Of a DNA stretch of 64,000 bases, positions 34,473 through 42,980 are shown piece by piece. Position numbers and translations under genes: made by a program. This DNA comes from Novosphingobium sp. (GTDB lineage Bacteria; Pseudomonadota; Alphaproteobacteria; Sphingomonadales; Sphingomonadaceae), in assembly GCA_024236235.1 (NCBI GenBank), contig JACKKV010000003.1:240351-304350 (forward strand). Reading direction: 5' to 3'. How positions within the stretch are numbered: the stretch's first letter is position 1; every line of letters begins with the position of its first letter. The notes under the pieces are model-generated. The model searched no databases. It was not told the origin of the DNA and saw only the letters and a program-made list of their open reading frames with translations.

Positions 34473-35327
34473 ATGAAATTTCCGGCTTTTTCTTACGCCT
34501 GCCCAACATCGCTCGCTGAAGCGATTGAACTGCTGAACGATGATGAAGATTCCCGCCCCCTTGCGGGCGGGCAGTCCCTTTTGCCGATGATGGCATTACG
34601 CGTCGCCGCGCCGCGAATGCTAGTCGATCTCGGCAATATTGAAGCATTACGGCAAAGTGTCGTCCTTCCGGATTCCATGCGGATCGGCGCTATGGCGACG
34701 CACGCCATGAATGCCGCGTCATTCGACATCTGGATGCATTTTCCCCTTATGGCGCAGGCGTTGCACCATGTTGCCCATCAGGCAGTGCGCAACCGTGGTA
34801 CATTCGGAGGCAGCATTGCACATGCCGATGCCGGTGCGGAAATGCCCCTGGTCGTTTCCGCCCTTGACGGAGTGTTGCTTCTGGACGGTCAGAGTGGGCA
34901 ACGCACTTTGCCTGCCAGCGAATTTTTCCAGGGCCATTATACGACCGCGATCGAGCCCGGTGAAATATTGACGGGCGTCGAAATCCCCTTTTCCGACATG
35001 GACTGGGCATTTGAGGAATTGTCGCGCAGGCCGGGCGACTTGGCCATTGCAATGGTCGCAGCGGGTGTTTCCGTCGAAGATGGCGTGTGTAGCCAGGCCC
35101 GACTGATGCTCGGCGGCATATCCGACCACCCGATCCGCGCGGTTGAGGCTGAGACATACCTGATCGGCCGGGAATTGACGCCGAATGTCATTCGCGCGGC
35201 AGCCGGCATGTCCGCTGCCGGCATTCATGCCCGGTCGGATACGCATGCGAGCGCTGATTTCCGCCTGTCGTTGGCTACAACGCTAATGCGCCGCGCCCTT
35301 ACTCAACTCGCGACCGGAGCTATCTGA
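34473..35327 (+). CDS. Molybdenum hydroxylase FAD-binding (medium) subunit
   Basis: A 284-residue CoxM/QorM-like subunit. It has the FAD motifs AGGQSLLPMMALR (about residues 31-43) and VRNRGTFGGSIAHADAGAEM, and the C-terminal CO-dehydrogenase flavoprotein domain (LGGISDHPIRAVEAE). It passes electrons from the Fe-S subunit to an external acceptor. Its stop overlaps the next gene's start, and the three subunit genes are in the order medium-small-large, as in quinoline 2-oxidoreductase and CO dehydrogenase operons. Confidence 0.92.
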   Translation: MKFPAFSYACPTSLAEAIELLNDDEDSRPLAGGQSLLPMMALRVAAPRMLVDLGNIEALRQSVVLPDSMRIGAMATHAMNAASFDIWMHFPLMAQALHHVAHQAVRNRGTFGGSIAHADAGAEMPLVVSALDGVLLLDGQSGQRTLPASEFFQGHYTTAIEPGEILTGVEIPFSDMDWAFEELSRRPGDLAIAMVAAGVSVEDGVCSQARLMLGGISDHPIRAVEAETYLIGRELTPNVIRAAAGMSAAGIHARSDTHASADFRLSLATTLMRRALTQLATGAI

Positions 35328-35860
35328 TGCGCCGTGCTGACGAAGATCAGAAAATGGGTGTAGTCGCCACGGTCAACGGACGTGAACGGCGCTTTGAAGT
35401 GCTTCCGCGGGTCAGTCTGGCGGACTCGCTGCGCGAGGAACTGGGCCTCTATGGTGTAAGGGTCGGTTGCGAACATGGCGTCTGCGGCGCCTGTACCATC
35501 ATCGTGGATGATCTGCCCGTCCGGTCATGCCTGATGCTGGGCGTACAGGCCGATGGGAAGACGATCCGCACAGTCGAAAGCCTTGGCGGCGGCAAGGAAC
35601 TGCATCCCCTGCAGCAGGCCTTTCAGCGCCATCATGCGCTGCAATGCGGTTTCTGCACGTCAGGCATTCTGGCGACGGCTCAGGCGCTGCTCGAAGAAAA
35701 CCCTTGCCCGACCCGGGACGAGGTACGTGAGGTGCTGTCGGGCAATATCTGTCGCTGCACCGGTTATCAGACGATCGTGGACGCGATCATGGACTATGCC
35801 GCATGCGCGCAGGCGAACGACACCGCCTTTGACGCCGGAGCCGGGGAGTCGGCGACATGA
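35327..35860 (+). CDS. Molybdenum hydroxylase [2Fe-2S] (small) subunit
   Basis: A 177-residue protein with two [2Fe-2S] domains. The plant-type cluster is GCEHGVCGACTIIVDDLPVR then SC, and the C-terminal helical cluster is QCGFCTSGILATAQALL...NICRCTGYQTIVDAI. It links the molybdenum site to FAD. It overlaps both neighbours by one to four bases (TGATG and ATGA), so all three subunits are translationally coupled. Confidence 0.95.
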   Translation: MRRADEDQKMGVVATVNGRERRFEVLPRVSLADSLREELGLYGVRVGCEHGVCGACTIIVDDLPVRSCLMLGVQADGKTIRTVESLGGGKELHPLQQAFQRHHALQCGFCTSGILATAQALLEENPCPTRDEVREVLSGNICRCTGYQTIVDAIMDYAACAQANDTAFDAGAGESAT

Positions 35861-38244
35861 GCAAGAGCGAGATCGCGCAGATCCGTCCCAAGTCCATCGG
35901 CACATCTATCCCGCGGCGTGAAGACCCCGGTCTGTTGACCGGACGCGCGCGATACATTGCCGACATCGTGTTGCCAGACATGCTGCATATCGCGATCCTT
36001 CGCAGCCCCGTCGCGCACGGAAGGATACGGCATATCGACGTCGCCGCCGCACAAGCGATGCCGGGCGTTGAACTGGTCTGGACCGGACAGGACTGCGTTG
36101 CCCGCTGTCCCGGTATCACGTCTTCTCTTGAGCAGGCGGGCTTTGCAGTAACGGTCCAGCCGTTGCTTGCACACGATGAAATATGCTTTGTGGGCGAAGG
36201 AATCGCAGTTGTCGTCGCGCATAGCCGCGCGCAGGCCGAAGATGCGCTGGAACGGATCGATGTCGACATAGAGGAACTGCCCGTTGTTACAGACGCATTG
36301 ACGGCGGTTGACGGGGCGGATCTGGCCAACGCCGCCGTAGCGTCCAATATGATCTATCATTCGAACCGGGTGACGGACCCGGTGGACGAGGCTTTCGCCA
36401 GTGCAGCCTTGACGGTCGAAGGGCGTTTCAAGACTCCACGTGTTAACGCCTCGCCGATGGAAACGCGCGGATTCGTTGCGTCGCACGATTGGACGTCGGC
36501 TGCGTTGACCTGCTGGTCGGCCACGCAGATGCCCAGCTTCATCAAAACGATGATAGCGATATTCCTACAGTTTCCCGAACAGAATCTGGAGGTCATAACC
36601 CCGGCAGTTGGCGGGGGATTTGGTCAGAAGGCACATTTGCACCCCGAAGAACTGCTGGTCTGTATGCTTAGTATCGAACTGGGGCGTCCGGTAAGCTGGA
36701 TCGAGGACAGGCAGGAGAACCTGTTCCGTGCCCCACAGGCGAAGCAACAGCTCAACGAAATGGCACTGGCGGTTGACAATGATGGCCGCTTTCTTGCGTT
36801 GCGCGATCGCGTCACCACCGATAGCGGCGCATATAATTCGTTGCCGTGGACGCCGCTGGTCGAAGGGCATGCGGGAATATTGGTCGCAACCGACCCATAC
36901 AGGATTTCCGCGCTTTCGGCCGAATCCCTTTCGGTAGCGACCAATAAATGCCCCATCGGCGCCTATCGCGGGGTTGGCTTTTCGGCACCGACTCTTGCAC
37001 GGGAAGTACTGATCGACCGGGCTGCTCGGAAACTGGGGCTGTCGCCCTTTGAAATCAGACGGCGCAACGTGATCAGGCAGGAAGATTTTCCGTACCAGAC
37101 CCGCGCGGGGATGATGATCCGCGAAGGCAGTTTTTTGGAAACGGTCGACCGATTGGAGGCGATGGTCGGCTATGAGGATTTCAGGAAACGCCAGCAGGAG
37201 GCGCGTAAAGAGGGGCGGCTGCTCGGCCTGGGCATTTCGATTTTCAGCGAAATTAGCGGCATCGGCACTCGCGCGCTCAATTTCCTCGATTACCCGCTGA
37301 CGTCGCATGATACCGCGACCGTACGCGTTGAGCCGACTGGTAAAGTGACCGTCACCACTGGCATCGTCACTTCGGGGCAGGGCCATCCCACTACGCTGGC
37401 GCAGATCGCAGCCGACGCTTTTGGCATACCCGTTGAGGATGTGACAATTCTGGCAGGCAGCACCCATCATGCGGTCGGTTTTGGCACGGTAGCCAGCCGG
37501 TCGGCGGTATTTGGTGCAGGCACTATCGGTCGTGCTGCGGAGATCGTACGCGGGCGAATGCGTGCGGTAGCCGCGCGTCTGTTGCAGGCCACCTCAGATG
37601 AGATCGAGATGGCCCAAGGGCTGGTCCACGTTCGCGACGATCCCGGCCGGGGAATGCCGTTCGCGGCGGTCGCCGGAGCGGCCTACTTCGCCGAGGCGAC
37701 GCATCCCGAGGATTTCGATCCGGCACTGGAAGCGACAGCGGCATTTGATCCGTCCGACATCGTGCTGGCCAATGGCGGCCATGCCGTCATCGTCGAAATT
37801 GATCTGGAGACCTGCATGGCGAGGGTCGAGAAAATGTATGCTGTCGAGGATTGCGGTCGGATGATCAATCCGATGATCGTCGAAGGGCAGATCAGGGGCG
37901 GCATGGCCCAGGGTGTGGGGATGACTCTATTGGAAGAGTTGATCCATGACGACCGGGGTCAACTGACCACCTCTACCTTTCAGGACTACCTGTTGCCGAC
38001 CAGTCGCGACATACCGGACATCGAAATTTCCCACCTGGAGACGCCGTCGTCACTCGTGCCGGGCGGAATCAAGGGGATGGGCGAGTCCGCGATGATCTCA
38101 ACGCCGGCGGCGGTGGCCGGTGCGGTGAACGATGCGTTGGCCTGCTTCGACGTGGCGATCGAGCAGTTTCCCGCATCGCCCCAGCGAATATTTGAAGCCC
38201 TGTCGGAGGCCGCTGTGCTCGACGGTGCATCTTTACCCAACTGA
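35857..38244 (+). CDS. Molybdenum hydroxylase molybdopterin-binding (large) subunit
   Basis: A 795-residue catalytic subunit of the xanthine dehydrogenase family. Seen are PRREDPGLLTGRARYIADI, PAVGGGFGQKAHLHPEE, GAYRGVGFSAPTLAREVLID, TSGQGHPTTLAQIAADAFGI and the catalytic Glu in GIKGMGESAMISTPAAVAG. The loop reads AYRGVG, not the AYRCSFR of form I CO dehydrogenase, so a carbon-monoxide role is unlikely. It should hydroxylate an aromatic heterocycle next to nitrogen, using water; quinoline to 2-oxo-1,2-dihydroquinoline fits the neighbours best. Confidence 0.9.
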   Translation: MSKSEIAQIRPKSIGTSIPRREDPGLLTGRARYIADIVLPDMLHIAILRSPVAHGRIRHIDVAAAQAMPGVELVWTGQDCVARCPGITSSLEQAGFAVTVQPLLAHDEICFVGEGIAVVVAHSRAQAEDALERIDVDIEELPVVTDALTAVDGADLANAAVASNMIYHSNRVTDPVDEAFASAALTVEGRFKTPRVNASPMETRGFVASHDWTSAALTCWSATQMPSFIKTMIAIFLQFPEQNLEVITPAVGGGFGQKAHLHPEELLVCMLSIELGRPVSWIEDRQENLFRAPQAKQQLNEMALAVDNDGRFLALRDRVTTDSGAYNSLPWTPLVEGHAGILVATDPYRISALSAESLSVATNKCPIGAYRGVGFSAPTLAREVLIDRAARKLGLSPFEIRRRNVIRQEDFPYQTRAGMMIREGSFLETVDRLEAMVGYEDFRKRQQEARKEGRLLGLGISIFSEISGIGTRALNFLDYPLTSHDTATVRVEPTGKVTVTTGIVTSGQGHPTTLAQIAADAFGIPVEDVTILAGSTHHAVGFGTVASRSAVFGAGTIGRAAEIVRGRMRAVAARLLQATSDEIEMAQGLVHVRDDPGRGMPFAAVAGAAYFAEATHPEDFDPALEATAAFDPSDIVLANGGHAVIVEIDLETCMARVEKMYAVEDCGRMINPMIVEGQIRGGMAQGVGMTLLEELIHDDRGQLTTSTFQDYLLPTSRDIPDIEISHLETPSSLVPGGIKGMGESAMISTPAAVAGAVNDALACFDVAIEQFPASPQRIFEALSEAAVLDGASLPN

Positions 38245-38264
38245 TCGACGAAGGAGTCGACCTG

Positions 38265-38933
38265 ATGAATTTCCAATATCGCTTCACATTGCCTGTACCG
38301 GTCGATCAGGCATGGGCAACACTCCTAGATGTTCGCAGGGTGGCACCATGCATGCCGGGCGCCGGGATCGAATCCGGTGAAGGTGACCACTATGTCGGAC
38401 GGGTAAAAGTGAAGCTTGGCCCCATCGAAATGGCCTATCGCGGGGATTTGCATTTCATCGAAAGGGACGAAGCCGCCCATCGCATGAAGTTGGAAGGCGT
38501 AGGCAAGGAGATGCGCGGCGGTGGCGGTGCGAAGGCATTGGTGACCATGCATGTCGCATCGGTTCCCGGGGGCTCCGAGGTTGCGATCGATAGCGAATAT
38601 GAACTGAGCGGTCGCGCCGCGCAGTTCGGGACCGGGATGATCGACGAAATCGGTGGCAAGCTGATGAAGGAATTTGCACGCCGGCTTGAGAAGCTGATCC
38701 TGGGAGGTAATAATCAGGCGAGCGGCCAATCGTCGTTGATGTCGCAGGCGAGTGCGTCTGAGCGCGCGCGCCCATCCGCCAATGCAGGCGCAGACGATTG
38801 GGGCGGCGATGACAACGAACCCCTAGACCTCGTGGGTCTGGCATGGGGACCGCTTGTCAGCCGTAGCCTTCCGGTGCTTCATTTGCTGATTTCAGCCGCG
38901 ACGCTGATCTATCTCGTCACTCATCTTCGATAA
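38265..38933 (+). CDS. CoxG-like SRPBCC protein (molybdenum hydroxylase accessory)
   Basis: A 222-residue protein preceded by GAAGGAG. The N-terminal SRPBCC/CoxG domain reads FTLPVPVDQAWATLLDVRRV then APCMPGA, with GRVKVKLGPIEMAYRGDLHF. A linker (about residues 155-190) and a C-terminal hydrophobic anchor (LPVLHLLISAATLIYLVTHL) follow. CoxG proteins help recruit or mature molybdenum hydroxylases at the membrane. Being last in the four-gene set supports that role here. Confidence 0.88.
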   Translation: MNFQYRFTLPVPVDQAWATLLDVRRVAPCMPGAGIESGEGDHYVGRVKVKLGPIEMAYRGDLHFIERDEAAHRMKLEGVGKEMRGGGGAKALVTMHVASVPGGSEVAIDSEYELSGRAAQFGTGMIDEIGGKLMKEFARRLEKLILGGNNQASGQSSLMSQASASERARPSANAGADDWGGDDNEPLDLVGLAWGPLVSRSLPVLHLLISAATLIYLVTHLR

Positions 38934-38978
38934 GGAAGGCCCTTCGCGCGGCGTGCGTGAAGCGCGCCGCGCACGGTT

Positions 38979-39530
38979 TCAGCGCTTCGAGATGTCATTG
39001 GGCGTGATTGTTGCGCTGTCCCTTGCGGCCTCTTCATAGACGCCGGTCAGTATGGACAGGAAATTGGTCAAAGTTTCCAGTTTCTCTGGCGCGTTCTGGA
39101 TCTCGATCAGCCGGTTCATCAGAATTTGGGCCTTGATGTCGTGGTACTCGTCGGTGACCTCTTCGCCCAGTTCCGTAACCACATAAGTAAACTGATTGCC
39201 TTTGCCCTCGCGAATTTTCTGTACCAGGCCGGCGGCTTCCAGCTTGCGAAGGCAGTATTGAATATTCGGGATGTCATCCCTGTTCATCAAGTGTGCAATA
39301 GTTGCACTGCTCTTGGGCCTATCCTGCATTCTTATGACATGCAGGATAATGTGTTCCGACATTTTCAAGTCACTTGCAAAAATGACCGATCCAGTTTCAG
39401 CGACGAAACGCGAAAATGATTCCGCAAATCGTAAAATCGACCATTCGAAACTGGTGACCTTATATTCGAAATCGGATTTTGCGAGGTGCCATCCGCTATA
39501 ATATTTCGGTTCCAATGCATTTCTCGTCAT
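38979..39530 (-). CDS. MarR-type winged-helix transcriptional regulator
   Basis: About 183 residues from ATG 39530 (MTRNALEPKYYSGWHLAKSD); ATGs at 39575 and 39593 are in frame but the latter lies four bases from an IS element. The winged-helix region is ILHVIRMQDRPKSSATIAHL then NIQYCLRKLEAAGLVQKI and KGNQFTYVVTELGEEV. C-terminal helices should form the dimer. It points away from the Rieske operon and probably regulates the island, but the IS5-type element now separates it from the shared promoter region. Confidence 0.82.
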   Translation of the reverse strand: MTRNALEPKYYSGWHLAKSDFEYKVTSFEWSILRFAESFSRFVAETGSVIFASDLKMSEHIILHVIRMQDRPKSSATIAHLMNRDDIPNIQYCLRKLEAAGLVQKIREGKGNQFTYVVTELGEEVTDEYHDIKAQILMNRLIEIQNAPEKLETLTNFLSILTGVYEEAARDSATITPNDISKR

Positions 39531-39596
39531 AATTTTCTCGAACGTACTTCGTGGATTGCACGGAATGCGCGCCATCGCAATGTCAAAACCCATCTA

Positions 39597-40443
39597 GGCT
39601 CAGGACTCATTGATCACAACCAGTAGCAGACGGTTGCGGCGATGGAGATGGCGGACATGAAGGTGTGTGCGCATCGGTCGTAGCGGGTTGCGACGCGCCT
39701 CCAGTCCTTGATCCTGCCGAAGACGTTCTCGATCTTGTGGCGTTGGCGGTAGAGTTCCTTGTCGTAGTGGTATTGGACCTTGCGGTTCTTGCGCGGCGGG
39801 ATGCACGGGGTGATGCCTTGCGCGACCAGCGCGGCGCGGAACCAGTCGCTGTCATAGCCTTTGTCGGCGAGTAGTTCCTTGGCACGCGGGAGTGCCGAAA
39901 GCAGCAGAAAAGCGCCGTTGTGGTCGCTCATCTGGCCCTCGGTAAGCAGCATCATGATCGGCCTGCCCAGTCCATCGCAGACGGCATGGAGCTTCGAGTT
40001 CAAACCGCCTTTGGTGCGCCCGATACGTCTGGGAAGAGCCCCCCTTTTAACAGGCTGGCGGCGGTCCTGTGCGCCTTGAGGTGGGTGGCATCGATCATGA
40101 TCCGGTCAGGCTCCCCGGCCTTGCCGGCCAGCTCGGCGAAGATGCGGTTGAACACGCCCAGGCGGCTCCAGCGGATGAAGCGATTGTAGATCGTCTTGTG
40201 CGGGCCGTAGTCCTTGGGAGCATCGCGCCACATCAACCCGTGCTTGATGACGTAGACGATGCCCGACACGATCCGCCGGTCATCAACCCGCGGAACGCCG
40301 TGCGACAACGGAAAAAATGGCTCGATCCGGCGCATCTGCGCCTCGCTCAGCAAGAACGGAACATCCATCGACAGCGCCTCCTTGACGCCGCCATTGAATC
40401 AACCAATCATGCCCTATGCAAGCTATTTAATAGGTCCTGAGCC
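39597..40443 (-). mobile_element. IS5-family (IS427-like) insertion sequence
   Basis: An 847-bp element. The left end GGCTCAGGACTCATT and the right end (reverse) GGCTCAGGACCTATT form imperfect terminal repeats, ten bases of which are identical. TA flanks both ends (39595-39596 and 40444-40445), the short duplication typical of this group. It carries one two-frame transposase gene and looks complete. It is inserted between the divergent MarR-type gene and Rieske operon. Confidence 0.9.
39614..40368 (-). CDS. IS5-family transposase, two overlapping frames
   Basis: The first frame (40368 down to about 40000) encodes LLSEAQMRRIEPFFPLSHGV and GLMWRDAPKDYGPHKTIYNR, ending after MIDATHLKAHRTAASLLKGG, which includes the first catalytic Asp. 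The second frame (40003 to 39614) continues with LHAVCDGLGRPIMMLLTEGQ, LLADKGYDSDWFR with the second Asp, and KIENVFGRIKDWRRVATRYD with the Glu. The joint lies on an A4G6 run near 40046-40056, a usual slippery site for programmed frameshifting in this IS group. Confidence 0.88.
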
Positions 40444-40483
40444 TAAGCTCAAACTGATAACGATGAATAGTCAATAAAAAATC

Positions 40484-40498
40484 AATTGACAATCAATT
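40484..40498. promoter_or_regulatory. Candidate operator AATTGA-CAA-TCAATT
   Basis: A perfect 6-3-6 inverted repeat 95 bases before the Rieske oxygenase start. A TTGACA box (40486-40491) overlaps its left arm and could be a -35 element, although no good -10 was seen at the usual distance. The same pattern, with one mismatch, precedes the TonB gene (31855). Without the IS element it would lie between the divergent regulator and operon, the normal place for a MarR-type operator. Confidence 0.6.
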
Positions 40499-40592
40499 TA
40501 TCTTATGGTCCCATCAAATGGCAGTGCAATCTTTGCCTTCTGTCGGCAGCCGGTTCGGCGTGCTGGCTGAGGTAGGAGCGAAGGAGAGACAA

Positions 40593-41939
40593 ATGAGCGA
40601 CGGCGAAACTTCGATCGTAAGGCGGCGTGAGGTTCGTGGCACGGGTGATGCGCAGGCAGCGCGAGTGAACGACAGCGGTCTCCAAAGTCAGTACCAGCCA
40701 TACAAGGACGCGGCTTGGGGGTTCATCAATCACTGGTATCCGGCGCTGTTCAGCGAGGAGCTGCCCGATGATGCCGTCGAAGGCATCCAGATTTGCGGCA
40801 TTCCAATCGTGCTGCGCAGGGTGGACGGTAAGATTTTCGCGTTGAAGGATCAATGCGTGCACCGCGGCGTGCGGCTATCGGCCAAGCCGACGTGCTTCAC
40901 CAAAGATTCCATCAGTTGCTGGTATCACGGTTTCACCTTCGATCTGAACGACGGCAAGCTTTCGACTATCGTCGCTAATCCCGACGATCCATTGATCGGC
41001 ACAACGGGCCTTACGACCTATCCGGTTGAGGAAGTCGCCGGCATGATCTTTGTCTTCGTGCGCGAAGACGACTATCCGCTAGACGATGTTCCACCGGTGT
41101 CGGAGGATCTGCCGTTCCGTTTTCCGGAGAATAGCGAACGCTTCCCGCATCCCCTCTGGCCGGCAGCGCCCAGCGTTCTTGACGAGCATGCGGTAACCAA
41201 GGGTATGCATCGGACCGGTTTTGGCGATTGGCGCATCGCCTGCGAAAACGGTTTCGATAATGCGCACATTCTCGTCCACAAGGACAACAGCATCGTTAAC
41301 GCGCTGAACTGGACTCTGCCGCTCGGCATTCTGCCGACCGCGGAAGATTGCATCGAGGTGATCGAGGACGACGACGCTCCGAAGGGCATGATGCAGTGGC
41401 TGTTCACCGACAAGTGGGCGCCGGTTCTCGAAAATGAGAAGCTCGGACTGAAGGTCGAGGGCGTGAATGGCCGCTTCTACCGCACTTCGGTCGTATTGCC
41501 GGGTGTACTGATGGTCGAGAACTGGCCTGAAGAACATGTCGTTCAGTACGAATGGTATGTGCCGATTACTAACGATACTCATGAGTATTGGGAAGTGTTG
41601 GTAAAGATATGTCCGACCGAGGAGGATCGTAAGGCTTACGACTATCGGTACAAGACGTTCTACAAGCCGCTCGCACTCAACGGCTTCAACGATTGCGACA
41701 TCTACGCTCGCGAAGCGATGCAGGATTTCTACGCCGATGGCAGCGGTTGGGACGACGAACAGCTCGTGTCCACCGATGTATCGCCGATTACATGGCGTAA
41801 ACTGGCGTCTCGGTGGAACCGCGGCATCGCGAAAGCTCCGCGCGGTGTGGAAGGCAAGATCCCTACGACCAGCTTGCGTATGCGCCGCACCGCAGAGGGC
41901 GTGCCTCCGGGCTATAAAGTGCAGAAGATCGAGGAGTGA
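40593..41939 (+). CDS. Rieske ring-hydroxylating oxygenase, CarAa/2-oxoquinoline 8-monooxygenase-like
   Basis: About 448 residues from ATG 40593, chosen for AAGGAG six bases upstream (an ATG at 40518 lacks a site). The Rieske cluster is CVHRGVRLSAKPTC then SISCWYHGFTFD (CxH and CxxH). The mononuclear iron region is ENGFDNAHILVHKDNS. The C-terminal part (YEWYVPITNDTHEYWEVLV, DIYAREAMQDFYAD, WRKLASRWNRGI) has the style of carbazole 1,9a-dioxygenase and 2-oxo-1,2-dihydroquinoline 8-monooxygenase oxygenases, which lack beta subunits; none is encoded here either. It probably hydroxylates the benzene ring of the 2-oxo intermediate. Confidence 0.88.
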   Translation: MSDGETSIVRRREVRGTGDAQAARVNDSGLQSQYQPYKDAAWGFINHWYPALFSEELPDDAVEGIQICGIPIVLRRVDGKIFALKDQCVHRGVRLSAKPTCFTKDSISCWYHGFTFDLNDGKLSTIVANPDDPLIGTTGLTTYPVEEVAGMIFVFVREDDYPLDDVPPVSEDLPFRFPENSERFPHPLWPAAPSVLDEHAVTKGMHRTGFGDWRIACENGFDNAHILVHKDNSIVNALNWTLPLGILPTAEDCIEVIEDDDAPKGMMQWLFTDKWAPVLENEKLGLKVEGVNGRFYRTSVVLPGVLMVENWPEEHVVQYEWYVPITNDTHEYWEVLVKICPTEEDRKAYDYRYKTFYKPLALNGFNDCDIYAREAMQDFYADGSGWDDEQLVSTDVSPITWRKLASRWNRGIAKAPRGVEGKIPTTSLRMRRTAEGVPPGYKVQKIEE

Positions 41940-41942
41940 CCC

Positions 41943-42980
41943 GTGGATGACGGCGCTCAAGTCCTGTTCGCGTTTGCAGACGGAGTGGAACGCTCCGTCA
42001 CTGTAAAATCGAACGAGACGATTCTCGATGCCGGCCTGGCCGCCGACCTGCCGTTGCTCTTCCAATGCAAGTCGGGCAGCTGTTCCAGCTGCATCGCCAA
42101 GTTGATAGAGGGCGAGACACGGCAGGCAGCGGGGCACACCACCTTGTTGCGCAGCGAATACGAGGCAGGCTTGCGCCTGCTTTGCCAGTGCGAGGCGGTC
42201 GGGAATTGCCGTCTCGAACTGGGCTATGATAGCGAGGCGGGCAGTGTTCGTGCTACGAAAGCAAAGGCTTTCGTTGACGAGGTCGAGAAGATCGCATCGA
42301 ATGTGGTGCGTCTGCGTCTTGAACTGGCGGCCGACAACTGGGTCGATTTCCGCTCGGGGCAATTCTTCCAGCTTACCGTCCCGGGAGTTGGCGCCATCCG
42401 CAGCTATTCCCCGGCGACCACGCCGCGGGAATTGCCGATGCTGGAATTCCTGATCCGTCTGTTGCCCGGCGGCGTCATGTCGCAATGGCTGACCGATCAG
42501 GCGACGCCTGATGATATCATCGATATCGAGGGTGCGTTCGGCGCTTTCTTCCTGCGGGAAAAGGTTCGGGCGCCGCATATCCTCATTGCGGGTGGAACCG
42601 GTCTTGCACCGATGCTTTCGATCGTCGACGAGCTTCGCGCCCAGTCCGGTCGCAAGCCACCCGTGCTGTTGAGCTTCGGCTGCACCGATCCGGACGCGCT
42701 GTTCGGTCTCGACGCGATCAAGCTGCGCCAGCAATGGATGCCGGGGCTGACTGCACGCATTTCGGTCGACAATGGCGCAACCGGCGACCTGCTTTCGGGC
42801 AATCCGGTCGATGCAGTTCTGGCCGAAGACGTGTCCGATCCCAACACCGTTGCCTACTTGTGCGGACCGTCGCGCATGATCGATGCGGCCTTCGCGAGGC
42901 TCGAGGCGCTGGGCGTCAACCCCGATAACATTTTCGCGGAACAATTCGTCTCCAGCAGCGAAACGGGAAGCAATCCATGA
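41943..42980 (+). CDS. Oxygenase NADH reductase with plant-type ferredoxin domain
   Basis: Starts at GTG 41943, three bases after the oxygenase stop. The N-terminal [2Fe-2S] domain has CKSGSCSSCIAKLIEG and LLCQC. The FAD part has RSYSPATTP, and the NAD part GGTGLAPMLSIVDEL and AYLCGPSRMIDAAF. At 345 residues it matches the single-protein reductases (class IB) that feed two-component Rieske oxygenases such as 2-oxoquinoline 8-monooxygenase. Overlaps the following gene by four bases. Confidence 0.94.
   Translation: MDDGAQVLFAFADGVERSVTVKSNETILDAGLAADLPLLFQCKSGSCSSCIAKLIEGETRQAAGHTTLLRSEYEAGLRLLCQCEAVGNCRLELGYDSEAGSVRATKAKAFVDEVEKIASNVVRLRLELAADNWVDFRSGQFFQLTVPGVGAIRSYSPATTPRELPMLEFLIRLLPGGVMSQWLTDQATPDDIIDIEGAFGAFFLREKVRAPHILIAGGTGLAPMLSIVDELRAQSGRKPPVLLSFGCTDPDALFGLDAIKLRQQWMPGLTARISVDNGATGDLLSGNPVDAVLAEDVSDPNTVAYLCGPSRMIDAAFARLEALGVNPDNIFAEQFVSSSETGSNP

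Noticed and set aside
35857..38244. Aerobic CO dehydrogenase large subunit (CoxL form I)
   Set aside because: The active-site loop reads AYRGVG rather than AYRCSFR, and the surrounding genes are aromatic-catabolic.
40518..40592. Longer N-terminus of the Rieske oxygenase from ATG 40518
   Set aside because: There is no ribosome site there, whereas ATG 40593 has AAGGAG at ideal spacing; the extra residues are not oxygenase-like.
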